Shown piece by piece: positions 24,529 to 33,327 of a stretch of 64,000 nt of DNA. This DNA comes from Caballeronia temeraria (lineage in GTDB: Bacteria; Pseudomonadota; Gammaproteobacteria; Burkholderiales; Burkholderiaceae). The notes beneath the pieces were generated by a model, which made no database searches, was not told the DNA's origin, and was given only the letters and a program-made list of their open reading frames with translations. Within the stretch, counting starts at the first letter, position 1; each line of letters starts with the position of its first letter. Where the stretch lies: positions 186,001 through 250,000 of the forward strand of contig NZ_FCOI02000001.1 of assembly GCF_001544795.2 (NCBI RefSeq), in the 5' to 3' direction. Position numbers and translations under genes: made by a program.

Positions 24529-25523
24529 GCGATGTCTCCCATAACGCGATTAACCACGGCCCGCTTGCTATCGACCGTGAGGTGCGCGTAACGGCGGGTC
24601 ACGTCGAGTTGCTTGTGTCCGAGGGTTGCGGCCACGTCGAGTAGTGACGCGCCGCCTTGCGCCAGATAACTGGCGCACGTGTGTCGCAAATCGTGAAATT
24701 TGAAGTCGGACAGGTGCGCGTCGCGTACCGCGTTCGTCCACGCTTTGCCGAGCGTGAAGGGCCGGTCAGGATCGCCTACTCGCGCGAAAAGCAGCGCGTC
24801 GCGGTGCGCAGGCTTGCCGAAGCGGCGCAATTCGTCGAGCACGGCGGGCACGAGCGGACATACGCGCGGCTCGTCGTTTTTCGACGTTCGCACGTAGGCT
24901 GTAGCCCGCTCAACGTCGATATCGGAGTAACGCAGGCGCAGTAGCTCCGACTTGCGCGCGCCGGTCGTGATCGCCAGCAGGATCAGCAGATACAGCCGGG
25001 GCCATGTAGAAAGGCGCGAAACGGCGAGCAGGCGCTTGCGTTCGTCATCGTTCAAAAATCGGACGCGCGCATTGTTGGCAGCGGGCAGGGGCACTTCGCG
25101 GCACGGGTTCGTCCATCCCTTTGGCATCATGCGCCGGTCGCGGGCGAATGACAGGACGGCGGACAGGCACGCGCGCGCCTTGATAATCGAGCCGGGCTTC
25201 GGCAGGCCGAGTTCGCGATAGACGCCCGCGCCGGTTTCGTTAGTGCCGACGAAGCGGCGCACGGGCGTCGCGGCCCAGTCGTCGAGCGCATCGGCTACGG
25301 CATCGGCGTCGATCTCACACGCAATCCAACCGTCGAAATATTGCGACCATCGGCGGATAATTTGCGCGCGCGACGGATCGCGACCCTGATAGGCGGCGAG
25401 ATACGCTTCGGCGAGTTCGGAAAAGGGAATGCGCCGCCGGTCCGGCGCGATTGCGCGGACAGGGGCTATTTCGTAGGCCGTTCTGGACAACGGCGACACG
25501 ATTTTGAGATGTTGGGCGGACAT
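24525..25523 (-). CDS. int: Tyrosine recombinase (island integrase)
   Basis: 332 residues from the ATG at 25521-25523, chosen because GGAG lies 6 nt upstream; the ATG four codons earlier has none. The catalytic set is complete: R190 (TGARKSELLRL), K215, H277-x2-R280 (HDLRHT), H303 (LGHK) and Y312 (RRYAHL). An N-terminal SAM-like core-binding domain precedes it. It lies 70 nt from attR in tRNA-Thr, and its promoter region carries an inverted repeat and a copy of TTGCTAGTGC that recurs at the other end of the island. It catalyses integration and, with a partner, excision. Confidence 0.93.
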   Translation of the reverse strand: MSAQHLKIVSPLSRTAYEIAPVRAIAPDRRRIPFSELAEAYLAAYQGRDPSRAQIIRRWSQYFDGWIACEIDADAVADALDDWAATPVRRFVGTNETGAGVYRELGLPKPGSIIKARACLSAVLSFARDRRMMPKGWTNPCREVPLPAANNARVRFLNDDERKRLLAVSRLSTWPRLYLLILLAITTGARKSELLRLRYSDIDVERATAYVRTSKNDEPRVCPLVPAVLDELRRFGKPAHRDALLFARVGDPDRPFTLGKAWTNAVRDAHLSDFKFHDLRHTCASYLAQGGASLLDVAATLGHKQLDVTRRYAHLTVDSKRAVVNRVMGDIA

Positions 25524-25538
25524 ATCAGACTCCATGAG

Positions 25539-25561
25539 AGCAACGCATTAGTTGCTAGTGC
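25539..25561. promoter_or_regulatory. Inverted repeat and arm-type site in the int leader
   Basis: AGCAAC (25539-25544) and GTTGCT (25551-25556) form an inverted repeat between int and attR. The overlapping TTGCTAGTGC (25552-25561) is found inverted at 15456-15465 near attL, and in a shorter form (TGCTAGTG) at 15501-15508. This fits integrase arm-type binding sites. Confidence 0.45.
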
Positions 25562-25592
25562 ATGGCGGTCTGGAAACCGCGCCAGTAAAGGC

Positions 25593-25640
25593 GTTGGTGC
25601 CGGAAAGAGGAATCGAACCCCCGACCTTCGCATTACGAAT
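25593..25640 (-). repeat. attR: repeat within the restored tRNA-Thr
   Basis: The 48-bp twin of 15398-15445. The island supplied this 3' portion on integration and so rebuilt a complete tRNA gene. The tRNA 5' half lies outside the repeat, on the host side. Confidence 0.93.
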
Positions 25641-25670
25641 GCGCTGCTCTACCGTCTGAGCTATTCCGGC
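25595..25670 (-). tRNA. tRNA-Thr(CGU)
   Basis: 76 nt with encoded CCA. Acceptor stem GCCGGAA/TTCCGGC, anticodon loop TTCGTAA giving CGU, T arm GGTTCGATTCC. It is the integration target of the island; the part from the anticodon loop to CCA is island-derived. Its natural terminator is now 10 kb away, so its transcript must end within the island or be processed. Confidence 0.95.
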
Positions 25671-25752
25671 TCCATTGTTGCGTTCGTTTAGTTCGTCAGC
25701 AACGAAGAAGTGAGATTATGCAGAGCCTTTCCGGCTTTGGCAATACCTAAGA

Positions 25753-26772
25753 TCAATTTTTCTTTTCGAGATGGTAGCGGGTCACGCGGTCGACCTCGCT
25801 CTTCGAACCGAGGAACACCGCCACGCGCTCATGCAGGCTCGTCGGCACGATATCGAGGATGCGCTGCTCGCCGTTGGTCGCGGCGCCGCCGGCCTGCTCG
25901 ACGATGAACGACATCGGGTTCGCTTCGTACATCAGGCGCAGCTTGCCGGGCTTCGACGGATCGCGCTTGTCGGCCGGATACATGAAGATGCCGCCGCGAT
26001 TCAGAATGCGGTGCACGTCCGCGACCATCGATGCGATCCAGCGCATGTTGAAGTCTTCCTTGCGCGCGCCGTCCTTGCCGTCGTTCAGCTCGCCGATATA
26101 GCGCTGCACCGGCTCATACCAGTGACGGCTGTTCGACGCGTTGATCGCGTATTCGCGTGTCTCGACCGGAATCTGCATGTCGCGCTGCGTGAGCACCCAC
26201 GAGCCGAGTTCGCGATCGAGCGTGAAGCAGTTCACGCCGTGGCCGGTCGTCAGCACGAGGACGGTTTGCGGGCCGTACACGGCGTAACCCGCGGCGACCT
26301 GCTGCGATCCCGGCTGCATGAACGCCGCCTCGCTCGGATCGGCGCCGTCCGGGCAGCGCAGCACCGAGAAGATCGTGCCGATCGACACATTCACGTCGAT
26401 ATTCGACGAGCCGTCGAGCGGATCGAACGTCAGCAGGTAATTGCCCTTCGGATAGCGATTGGGGATCGGGAAGATCTTTTCCATTTCTTCCGATGCCATC
26501 GCGGCCAGGTTGCCGCCCCATTCGTTGGCTTCGAGCAGGATTTCGTTCGAGAGCACGTCGAGCTTCTTCTGCACTTCGCCCTGCACGTTCTCGCTACCCG
26601 CCGAGCCGAGCGCCTCGCCGAGCGCGCCCTTGCTCACGTGATAGCTGATTTGCTTGCACGCGCGCGCGACGACTTCGATCAGGAGACGCAGATCGGCAGG
26701 CAGGTTCTGATGTTCACGCTGCTGCTCGATCAGATATTTCGAGAGCGTGGTGCGGCTGGAAATGGAGGACAT
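25753..26772 (-). CDS. fbp: Fructose-1,6-bisphosphatase class I
   Basis: A 339-residue gluconeogenic enzyme that removes the 1-phosphate from fructose-1,6-bisphosphate. The metal site is visible in ASEEMEKI (about residues 92-99) and [13 protein letters not shown] (about 115-127), and the substrate-binding [14 protein letters not shown] segment near the end is standard. Length and ends are normal. The stop lies 82 nt from the 5' end of tRNA-Thr. Confidence 0.96.
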   Translation of the reverse strand: MSSISSRTTLSKYLIEQQREHQNLPADLRLLIEVVARACKQISYHVSKGALGEALGSAGSENVQGEVQKKLDVLSNEILLEANEWGGNLAAMASEEMEKIFPIPNRYPKGNYLLTFDPLDGSSNIDVNVSIGTIFSVLRCPDGADPSEAAFMQPGSQQVAAGYAVYGPQTVLVLTTGHGVNCFTLDRELGSWVLTQRDMQIPVETREYAINASNSRHWYEPVQRYIGELNDGKDGARKEDFNMRWIASMVADVHRILNRGGIFMYPADKRDPSKPGKLRLMYEANPMSFIVEQAGGAATNGEQRILDIVPTSLHERVAVFLGSKSEVDRVTRYHLEKKN

Positions 26773-26870
26773 GCTTAGGCTCCGTGAGCGTTAGACGAAT
26801 ATTCACGATTCTAACCGCTCGACCCGGCCGCTCCATGTGACAGCGACCGACGGCATCCGCCATAAGCGAG

Positions 26871-26906
26871 AGCGGCCGGCGCACGAGAACGCGCGCGCCG
26901 GCCGCT
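26871..26906. terminator. Strong GC hairpin between pepN and fbp
   Basis: A 12-bp perfect inverted repeat (AGCGGCCGGCGC at 26871-26882, complement at 26895-26906) with a 12-nt loop. It lies 30 nt past the pepN stop. There is no T-run, so it may stabilise the 3' end or terminate weakly. Confidence 0.4.
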
Positions 26907-26936
26907 AAACAGCAAAAACTTCCGACGAAACAGCGC

Positions 26937-29654
26937 TTAAGCCGCGAGCGCCTTTTCGACGACCTCGCGCACATCGCGCGATTTCGCCTTCGATGCGACC
27001 TCGCTCAGCGCCGCGTGCATCTTCTCGCGCAGCTGCGGCGTGAAGCGGCGCCACAGTTCCAGCCCGCGCGCGAGGCGGGCGGCGACTTGCGGGTTGAGCG
27101 CGTCGAGCGCGATCACCTGTTCGGCCCAGAACGCGTAGCCGGAGCCATCGGCGGCGTGGAATTGCGCCGGGTTGCCGCTGCAGAAGCTGAAGATCAGCGA
27201 GCGCGCGCGATTCGGGTTTTTGATGTTGAACGCCTGATGCTGCATCAGCGTGCGCACGATCTCGATGACCTTGCGATCGGCCGAGCCGCGCTGCGTCGCC
27301 TGCAGTGCGAACCACTTGTCGATGACGAGCGCCTCATGCTCGAATCGGCGATAGAAATCCGCCAGCGCCGCATCCGCGACGGTTGCATCCGCGCCCTTCG
27401 TCGCGCTCGCGAGCAGCAGGGCGGAGAGCGCCGCTGAGCGGTCCGTCATGTTGTTGGCGGCGTCGTATTGCGCCTGCGCGAGTTTGACGGCGTCGCGCGG
27501 ATCGTCGAGCTGGCTCAGATACGCGAGCGACAGATTCTTCAGGCCGCGCTTGCCCGCATCTTCCGGCGTCGGACGATATTCGCCCGGCGTGCGGTTCGCT
27601 TCGTAAGTCGCGAGCCATTTGTCGCGCAATTGCGACGCGAGACGGCGGCTCATGAAGACGCGTGCCGCGTGCACGGCGGCCGGATCGGAGACGGTCATCT
27701 GTTCGGCGAGATAGCTTTCCGACGGCAGCATCAGCGCGAGCTCGCGGAAGGCCGGCGTGAGCGTGGTGTCGTCGAGCACGCGGGCGAACGCGGCGATCAC
27801 CTGATCGTCGATGGCGAGCGTTTCGCCCTTGCCCGCGCGCTCCGCGAGCGCCAGCAGTTCGCGCGTGGCGAGGCGCTGGCCGGCTTCCCAGCGGTTGAAC
27901 GGATCGCTGTCGTGCGCGAGCAGGAACGCGAGTTCATCGTTGGTGTAGTCGTATTCGACGATCACCGGCGCCGAGAAATTGCGCAGCAGCGACGGCAGCG
28001 GCGCCTCGTTCACGTCGACGAACGTGAACGACTGTTCGCGCTCGGTGAATTCGAGCACGCGCGTCGTGCCGTTCGGTTCCTTCTCGCCTTCGAGGCGCAG
28101 CGGCAAGTCCGCGCCGTTCTGGCCGATCAGGCCGACCGAGAACGGAATCAGCAGCGGTCCTTTCTGCGTTTCGCGCGCCGCTTCCGATGCGTCGCCGTAA
28201 CCCTGCGTGAGCGTCAGCGTGTAGTGCTTTTTCGCGGCGTCGTACTTCGCGCGTACCGATACGCGCGGCGTGCCCGCCTGGCTGTACCAGCGCTCGAACT
28301 GCGCGAGATCGCGATGATTCGCATCGGCGAGCGCCTGGCGGAAGTCGTCGCAGGTCACGGCCTGGCCGTCGAAACGTTTGAAGTAGAGATCCATGCCGCG
28401 CCGGAAGCCGTCGCGGCCGAAGAGCGTCTGATACATCCGCACGACTTCCGAGCCTTTCTCGTAGACGGTCATCGTGTAGAAGTTGTTGATCTCGACGTAG
28501 CTCTCGGGGCGCACCGGATGCGCCATCGGGCCGGCGTCTTCCGCGAACTGCATCTGACGCAGCACGCGCACGTCCTCGATGCGCTTGGTCGCGCGCGCGG
28601 CGGCGCTCGCCGCGCCTTCGACATCGCCTGCGGCCATGTCGGCAGAAAACTCCTGATCGCGGAATACGGTGAGGCCTTCCTTCAGGCTCAACTGGAACCA
28701 GTCGCGGCAGGTCACACGGTTGCCCGTCCAGTTATGGAAGTACTCGTGGCCGACCACGGCCTCGATGTTGGAGAAGTCCGTGTCCGTCGCGGTTTCGGGA
28801 TTCGCGAGCACGTACTTCGTGTTGAAGATGTTGAGGCCCTTGTTCTCCATCGCGCCCATGTTGAAGTCGCTCACCGCGACGATCATGAAGCGGTCCAGAT
28901 CCAGCTCCAGCCCGAAGCGTTTTTCGTCCCAGCGGATCGAGTTGACGAGCGAGTCCATCGCGTGACGGGTCTTGTCGAGATCGTGCGGCTCGACCCAGAC
29001 CTGCAGCAGCTTCTCCTTGCCCGAACCCGACGCGATGCGCTCCTCGATGCACACGAGCTTGCCCGCGACGAGCGCGAACAGATAGCTCGGCTTCTTGAAC
29101 GGGTCTTCCCATTTGGCGAAGTGGCGGCCATCGGGCAGATCGCCTTCCTCGATCAGATTGCCGTTCGACAGCAGCACCGGGTACGCGGTCTTGTCGGCGC
29201 GCAGCGTGACGACGTAGGTCGCCATCACATCCGGGCGATCGAGGAAATAGGTGATGCGGCGGAAGCCTTCGGCCTCGCACTGCGTGAAGAAGTTGCCGCT
29301 GGAGACATAAAGTCCGGAGAGCGTCGTGTTCTCAGCCGGATTGCAGATGCTCTCGATGCTAACCTCGAAGGCATCCGCGGGAATACTGCCGATGGACAGT
29401 CCGTTTTCGTGCACGCGGACATCGGCGTGCGCCGTGCCGTCGATCGCCGCGCTCACGAATTCGAGCTGCTCGCCCATCAACTCGAGGCGCGATGCGTCGC
29501 CGTGGGCGTCGGGATTGCGGCGCAGTTTCATCGTGTTCTTCACGACCGTGCGCGACGCTGCGAGGTCGAACTCGAGCGCGACGGAATCGATCAGGAAGGC
29601 CGGCGGCGTGTAGTCCTGGCGGCGAATCACAGCGGATGCGGTCGTGGTAGACAT
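26937..29654 (-). CDS. pepN: Aminopeptidase N (M1 family)
   Basis: A 905-residue zinc aminopeptidase that removes N-terminal residues from peptides in the cytoplasm. Substrate-binding GAMEN is at residues 267-271 and the zinc site HEYFHNWTG at 303-311, with the distal Glu about 19 residues on. The length is close to E. coli PepN (870). It has the N-terminal beta domain, thermolysin-like domain, Ig-like domain and helical C-terminal domain expected for the gamma/beta-proteobacterial form (DUF3458). Probably monocistronic. Confidence 0.96.
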   Translation of the reverse strand: MSTTTASAVIRRQDYTPPAFLIDSVALEFDLAASRTVVKNTMKLRRNPDAHGDASRLELMGEQLEFVSAAIDGTAHADVRVHENGLSIGSIPADAFEVSIESICNPAENTTLSGLYVSSGNFFTQCEAEGFRRITYFLDRPDVMATYVVTLRADKTAYPVLLSNGNLIEEGDLPDGRHFAKWEDPFKKPSYLFALVAGKLVCIEERIASGSGKEKLLQVWVEPHDLDKTRHAMDSLVNSIRWDEKRFGLELDLDRFMIVAVSDFNMGAMENKGLNIFNTKYVLANPETATDTDFSNIEAVVGHEYFHNWTGNRVTCRDWFQLSLKEGLTVFRDQEFSADMAAGDVEGAASAAARATKRIEDVRVLRQMQFAEDAGPMAHPVRPESYVEINNFYTMTVYEKGSEVVRMYQTLFGRDGFRRGMDLYFKRFDGQAVTCDDFRQALADANHRDLAQFERWYSQAGTPRVSVRAKYDAAKKHYTLTLTQGYGDASEAARETQKGPLLIPFSVGLIGQNGADLPLRLEGEKEPNGTTRVLEFTEREQSFTFVDVNEAPLPSLLRNFSAPVIVEYDYTNDELAFLLAHDSDPFNRWEAGQRLATRELLALAERAGKGETLAIDDQVIAAFARVLDDTTLTPAFRELALMLPSESYLAEQMTVSDPAAVHAARVFMSRRLASQLRDKWLATYEANRTPGEYRPTPEDAGKRGLKNLSLAYLSQLDDPRDAVKLAQAQYDAANNMTDRSAALSALLLASATKGADATVADAALADFYRRFEHEALVIDKWFALQATQRGSADRKVIEIVRTLMQHQAFNIKNPNRARSLIFSFCSGNPAQFHAADGSGYAFWAEQVIALDALNPQVAARLARGLELWRRFTPQLREKMHAALSEVASKAKSRDVREVVEKALAA

Positions 29655-29878
29655 GGCAAGATCTTCATGTTTGGATTGAACGGCGCCGGCGTCTCACGTG
29701 CGCGCCATCGAGCGCACCAACGCGTGCGCGCCTGGTCGAACCATTGTACAAGCCGCCCGGAGATCGTGAATCGGGCGGCGTTACGCGTCGTGGAACCCAC
29801 AAAACAAGGACGCCGCCGTGCGCGGCACGGCGGTGCTGTCTATAACGGAGAAGGGTGCTGAACGAAGTGAGGATGACC

Positions 29879-30601
29879 ATGAATGTCCCGATCAAAGCGT
29901 TCGTCCGATGGGCGCTGGTACTGACGGCGATGTGGCTCGCCGGCTGCACGACCTACGTGCAGACGCAGGTGACCGCGTTTTCCAACTGGAGCGGCAGCGA
30001 CGCGACGCGCACGTATGCGTTCACGCGCCGCGACGAGCAGCAGAACAGCATCGAGCAGACGACGTACGAAACGCTCGTCGCCAATGAACTCGCGAAGTAC
30101 AACTTCCGCCAGGTGCCCGAGGCGAGCGCGAACTATCAGATCGCGATTGCCTATTCGATTCGCGGCGACACCGTGACGGTGCGTCAGCCAATCTATTACG
30201 ATCCGTGGCCGATGTACGGACCGTGGGGCGCCGGGCCGTATTGGGGCGGACCGTGGGGCGGATGGGGACCGTACGGACCGTGGGGCGCGACGGGTTACGT
30301 CGACCAGAGCTATCCGGTCTTCACCCACGCGCTGCAGATCCGCATGAGCGACCGCAAGACCGGTCGCGAGACCTACAAGGTGACGGCCGTCAATTCGACG
30401 GGTGATCCCTCGCTCTATCAGGCGATGCCTTACCTCGTGCGCAGCGCGCTCGCCGACTTCCCGCTCGGCAACGGCACGGTGCGCACGGTGACGCTGCCGG
30501 TGGACCAGAACGGCGGCATCGCGAATGAAACGGCGGCGTCGGCGGGAGCGAACGAGCGCAGCGTGACGCCTGCGCCCGCCGCAGCCAAGAGCGTCGATTG
30601 A
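29879..30601 (+). CDS. DUF4136 lipoprotein
   Basis: A 240-residue lipoprotein. The start at ATG 29879 follows GAGG by 6 nt. The lipobox is LAGC near residue 22, after a hydrophobic stretch. The mature part begins TTYVQTQVTAFSNW, the DUF4136 opening, with FRQVPEASANYQIAIAY in the core. The middle has a Gly/Pro/Trp/Tyr-rich run (PMYGPWGAGPYWGGPWGGW). Family members are envelope proteins of unknown function. Directly upstream of the phosphonate operon, but 181 nt away and probably separate. Confidence 0.8.
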   Translation: MNVPIKAFVRWALVLTAMWLAGCTTYVQTQVTAFSNWSGSDATRTYAFTRRDEQQNSIEQTTYETLVANELAKYNFRQVPEASANYQIAIAYSIRGDTVTVRQPIYYDPWPMYGPWGAGPYWGGPWGGWGPYGPWGATGYVDQSYPVFTHALQIRMSDRKTGRETYKVTAVNSTGDPSLYQAMPYLVRSALADFPLGNGTVRTVTLPVDQNGGIANETAASAGANERSVTPAPAAAKSVD

Positions 30602-30782
30602 TCGGGACAACGAAGGCGACGGCGCCCCGGCAATTTTTGCCGAGGGCGTCGGAACCGATTCTGTTCACGGCTTCGGGGAAAGTTTCAAATGCGCCCGCCG
30701 GCCTTGACTAAACAGGGAAATATCGCCGCGACGCCGGGCCGCAATATATGCAGCATCGGCGAATTAGCGATATATTCCCGGG

Positions 30783-31481
30783 ATGACAAAATCGTGTCCG
30801 CCCAATCCTGAAGCCGTTCCCGAGCCCACCACCTGGGATGCGCGGCTTGCACGCCGTCTCGTCACGCCGCTCGTCGGCACTCCGGTAACGCCCAATCACC
30901 TGACCACGCTGCGCCTCGCCATCGGCCTGGCCGGAGCCTACTATCTATCGCTCGGTCAGTTCTGGATGTGCACGCTCGGCGCGCTCCTGATCGCGCTGTC
31001 GAATCTCGTCGATCACACGGACGGCGAGCTTGCGCGCATCAGCGGACAGTCGAGCAAGATCGGCCATTTTTATGACCTCGCGTGCGACGCGCTCGTCACC
31101 GTGCTGCTGTTCCTCGGCATCGGGTTCTACGTGGCCGTGCATCACCCGTCGATGATCGTGCCCGCCCAATGGCTCGGCGGCATCGCGGGCGTGACGGTCG
31201 CGCTGATCTTTTTCCTGCGCATGCGCATCGAATCGATGGTCGGCAAGTCGGGCACCAAGCAAGCGTCGATGGCCGGCTTCGAAACCGAAGACGTGCTGTA
31301 TCTGTTGCCGGTGGTCACCCTGCTGAACGGCATGACGCCGTTTCTGATCGCCGCGGCGATCGGCGCGCCGCTCTTCGCCATTTACGTGGCGGTGGACCAT
31401 CAGCGCGTCGCCACGCAGTTGAAGCGCCGCGCGCAGGGCACGCATACCAAAGACGACCAGGATTTCCAGGCGGTGAGATGA
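30783..31481 (+). CDS. CDP-alcohol phosphatidyltransferase-family enzyme
   Basis: A 232-residue membrane enzyme. The catalytic signature D-x2-D-G-x2-A-R-x8-G-x3-D-x3-D is met exactly: D77, D80, G81, A84, R85, G94, D98, D102. Several hydrophobic helices follow. These enzymes transfer a phospho- (or phosphono-) alcohol head group from a CDP/CMP donor to a lipid or glycan acceptor. As first gene of an operon making 2-aminoethylphosphonate (AEP), it is the best candidate for transferring AEP from CMP-AEP to diacylglycerol or a similar acceptor. No good ribosome-binding site precedes the ATG. The next gene overlaps its stop (ATGA). Confidence 0.85.
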   Translation: MTKSCPPNPEAVPEPTTWDARLARRLVTPLVGTPVTPNHLTTLRLAIGLAGAYYLSLGQFWMCTLGALLIALSNLVDHTDGELARISGQSSKIGHFYDLACDALVTVLLFLGIGFYVAVHHPSMIVPAQWLGGIAGVTVALIFFLRMRIESMVGKSGTKQASMAGFETEDVLYLLPVVTLLNGMTPFLIAAAIGAPLFAIYVAVDHQRVATQLKRRAQGTHTKDDQDFQAVR

Positions 31482-32290
31482 GCGATACGGCGACTCCGGA
31501 CAACATGCTGATTCAACCTGCGCAGGCGCAAGCGGCCGCGCGCCCGTCGAAGCGCGACATCGATTCGACGATGAACACGCGCCTCGCCGCGCTGCACACG
31601 CCGAAGCTGCGCGACGAGTACGGCCAGCAAGGTTCGTTTCTCTATATCGAAGACTTCCTGCCGCGCGATTACACCGAGCGTCTGATCGCCGCCGTGCACG
31701 ACGTGATGCCGTCCGTGAACCGCAACTACTTGCCGGGCCACAAGGCGGGCGGCAGCGTGAGCCGTCACACGCTCGATAAACACGCGCCGTTCATCGCGGA
31801 TCTGTATCGATCGGAAGCGCTCATCAAGTGGCTGGAGACGCTCACCGGCGACAAGCTGCAACTCTCGCCGCAAGACGATCCGCACGCCTACGCGCTGTAC
31901 TTCTACACGAAGCCGGGCGATCACATCGGCTGGCATTACGACACGTCGTATTACGATGGCCGCCGCTACACGCTCCTGCTCGGCGTGATCGACGATTCCT
32001 CCTGCAAGCTCGACTACGAGCTGCACACGAAGAATCCGGCGGTTCCCGATCAACCCGGCTCGGTGCAATATCCGCCCGGCGCGTTCGTGTTTTTCGACGG
32101 CGACAAGCTGCGCCATCGCGTCACGCCGCTCGGCGAGAACGAGATGCGCGTGTCCCTCACGTTCGAGTACGTGACGAATCCCAACATGCGGCCGTTCCAG
32201 CGCTTCATCTCGAACATGAAGGACTCGATCGCCTATTTCGGGTTCAGGCAGGTCTTTCGCCGCAAGGGCGGCAAGAACGGACCGGCATGA
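31478..32290 (+). CDS. 2-oxoglutarate/Fe(II)-dependent oxygenase
   Basis: 270 residues from the ATG at 31478, which overlaps the preceding stop by 4 nt; a longer frame upstream is an antisense-like shadow. The iron site is H153-x-D155 (WHYDTS) with distal H213 (LRHRVTP), and R224 (EMRVSLTFEY) binds 2-oxoglutarate. The double-stranded beta-helix is the prolyl-4-hydroxylase-like type. In this operon the likely substrate is the phosphonate head group or the lipid that carries it; 1-hydroxy-2-AEP sphingophosphonolipids are known from Bacteriovorax stolpii, so a hydroxylated AEP is one possible product. Confidence 0.8.
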   Translation: MSDTATPDNMLIQPAQAQAAARPSKRDIDSTMNTRLAALHTPKLRDEYGQQGSFLYIEDFLPRDYTERLIAAVHDVMPSVNRNYLPGHKAGGSVSRHTLDKHAPFIADLYRSEALIKWLETLTGDKLQLSPQDDPHAYALYFYTKPGDHIGWHYDTSYYDGRRYTLLLGVIDDSSCKLDYELHTKNPAVPDQPGSVQYPPGAFVFFDGDKLRHRVTPLGENEMRVSLTFEYVTNPNMRPFQRFISNMKDSIAYFGFRQVFRRKGGKNGPA

Positions 32291-33303
32291 GCCGCGCGGG
32301 CACATTCCTGCTGTCGATCGGCGTGGTGTTGTTTATCGCGCTGCTCGGCTGGCAAGGCTTCGGCTCGGTCGCATCGACGCTCGCCGCCGCAGGCTGGGGT
32401 CTGCTCGCGGTCGCGGCCTTTCACGTCGTGCCGCTTGTCATCGACGCCGGCGCGATCAGCGTGCTCTTTTCGCACAAGGAACGCGACGTTTCCCTGCGCG
32501 ACGCCGTGCTTGCGCGCTGGTCCGGCGAGTCGGTGAACAGCCTGATGCCCGCGGGCCAGATCGGCGGGCCGATGCTGATGGTCCGCTATCTCGCGCAGCG
32601 CGGCATGCGCGCACGCGACGCGGCCGCCGTCATCACCGTCAGCACGACGATGCAGACCGTCGCGCAACTGATTTTCGCGCTGATCGGCGTCGTGCTCCTG
32701 ACGGGCTACGCGGCGGGCGGTTCGTCGTCGACGGTGACGATCGCCGTGCTCGCGGTGATCGGCGTCATCGGCCTTCTTATTTTCGGTTTCTATCTGGCGC
32801 AGCGGCGCGGTCTGTTCGGCCGCGCGATGCGCTTCGCCTCGGGCATCGCCGCGAAGTTCTCCGCGAAGCGCGACTGGTCCTCGCTCGTCACGCGCGCCGA
32901 AGCCGTCGATGCCGCCGTGCACGACATGTATCGCGAGCGCGGCAAGGTGGCGTCGAGCTTCGGCTTGAGCTTCATCGGCTGGATCGTCGGCACGGGCGAA
33001 GTGTGGCTCGCGCTGCATCTGCTCGGCCATCCGGTCGGCTGGACGGAAGCGCTGCTGCTCGAAAGTCTCGGCCAGGCCATTCGCGGCGCGGCCTTCGCCA
33101 TTCCCGGCTCGCTCGGCGTGCAGGAAGGCGGTTATCTGCTGCTCGCGCGTCTGGTCGGCTTGCCGCCCGAGGCGGCGCTCGCGCTGTCGCTCGCCAAGCG
33201 CGCGCGCGAACTGCTGCTCGGCGTGCCGGGCATCGTCTATCTGCATTTCGTTGAAAAAGGCTGGCAGCGCCGCCGTCTCGCGCGCGTGCCGGATATCGAC
33301 TGA
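32287..33303 (+). CDS. Flippase-like membrane protein (LPG-synthase TM / HpnL type)
   Basis: 338 residues from the ATG at 32287 (4-nt overlap with the oxygenase). About eight membrane helices, with the LARWSGESVNSLMPAGQIGGP motif near residue 75 and the AIPGSLGVQEGGYLLLARLVGLPPEAALALSLAKRARELLLGVPG block near the C-terminus, both typical of UPF0104/lysylphosphatidylglycerol synthase TM regions and HpnL-like proteins. These act as or with lipid flippases, so it probably moves the phosphonate-bearing lipid across the inner membrane. Confidence 0.82.
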   Translation: MSRAGTFLLSIGVVLFIALLGWQGFGSVASTLAAAGWGLLAVAAFHVVPLVIDAGAISVLFSHKERDVSLRDAVLARWSGESVNSLMPAGQIGGPMLMVRYLAQRGMRARDAAAVITVSTTMQTVAQLIFALIGVVLLTGYAAGGSSSTVTIAVLAVIGVIGLLIFGFYLAQRRGLFGRAMRFASGIAAKFSAKRDWSSLVTRAEAVDAAVHDMYRERGKVASSFGLSFIGWIVGTGEVWLALHLLGHPVGWTEALLLESLGQAIRGAAFAIPGSLGVQEGGYLLLARLVGLPPEAALALSLAKRARELLLGVPGIVYLHFVEKGWQRRRLARVPDID

Positions 33304-33327
33304 CCCACACACGAAGGGAACACAAGC

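Larger units (their letters stand above)
15398..25640. mobile_element. Integrated phage satellite in tRNA-Thr, encoding its own capsid
   Basis: A 10.2 kb element bounded by 48-bp direct repeats, one within tRNA-Thr(CGU). All recognised genes are on the minus strand. From the tRNA side: integrase, an unknown gene, a rho-independent terminator, an unknown gene, a RepA-like helicase, an iteron-rich candidate origin, four unknown genes, major capsid protein, three small genes, P27-type small terminase, HK97-type prohead protease, and an unrelated cargo-like gene. No portal, large terminase, head-tail connector, tail, lysis or CI/Cro gene was found. This set is that of a phage-inducible island that makes its own capsid and borrows the rest; it resembles capsid-forming PICIs but is leaner. 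Confidence 0.8.

Noticed and set aside
15398-25640. Complete prophage
   Set aside because: No portal, large terminase, tail, lysis or repressor genes; 10.2 kb is too small for a tailed phage.
30602-30782. Riboswitch before the phosphonate operon
   Set aside because: Only loose inverted repeats are visible; no known aptamer core could be recognised.
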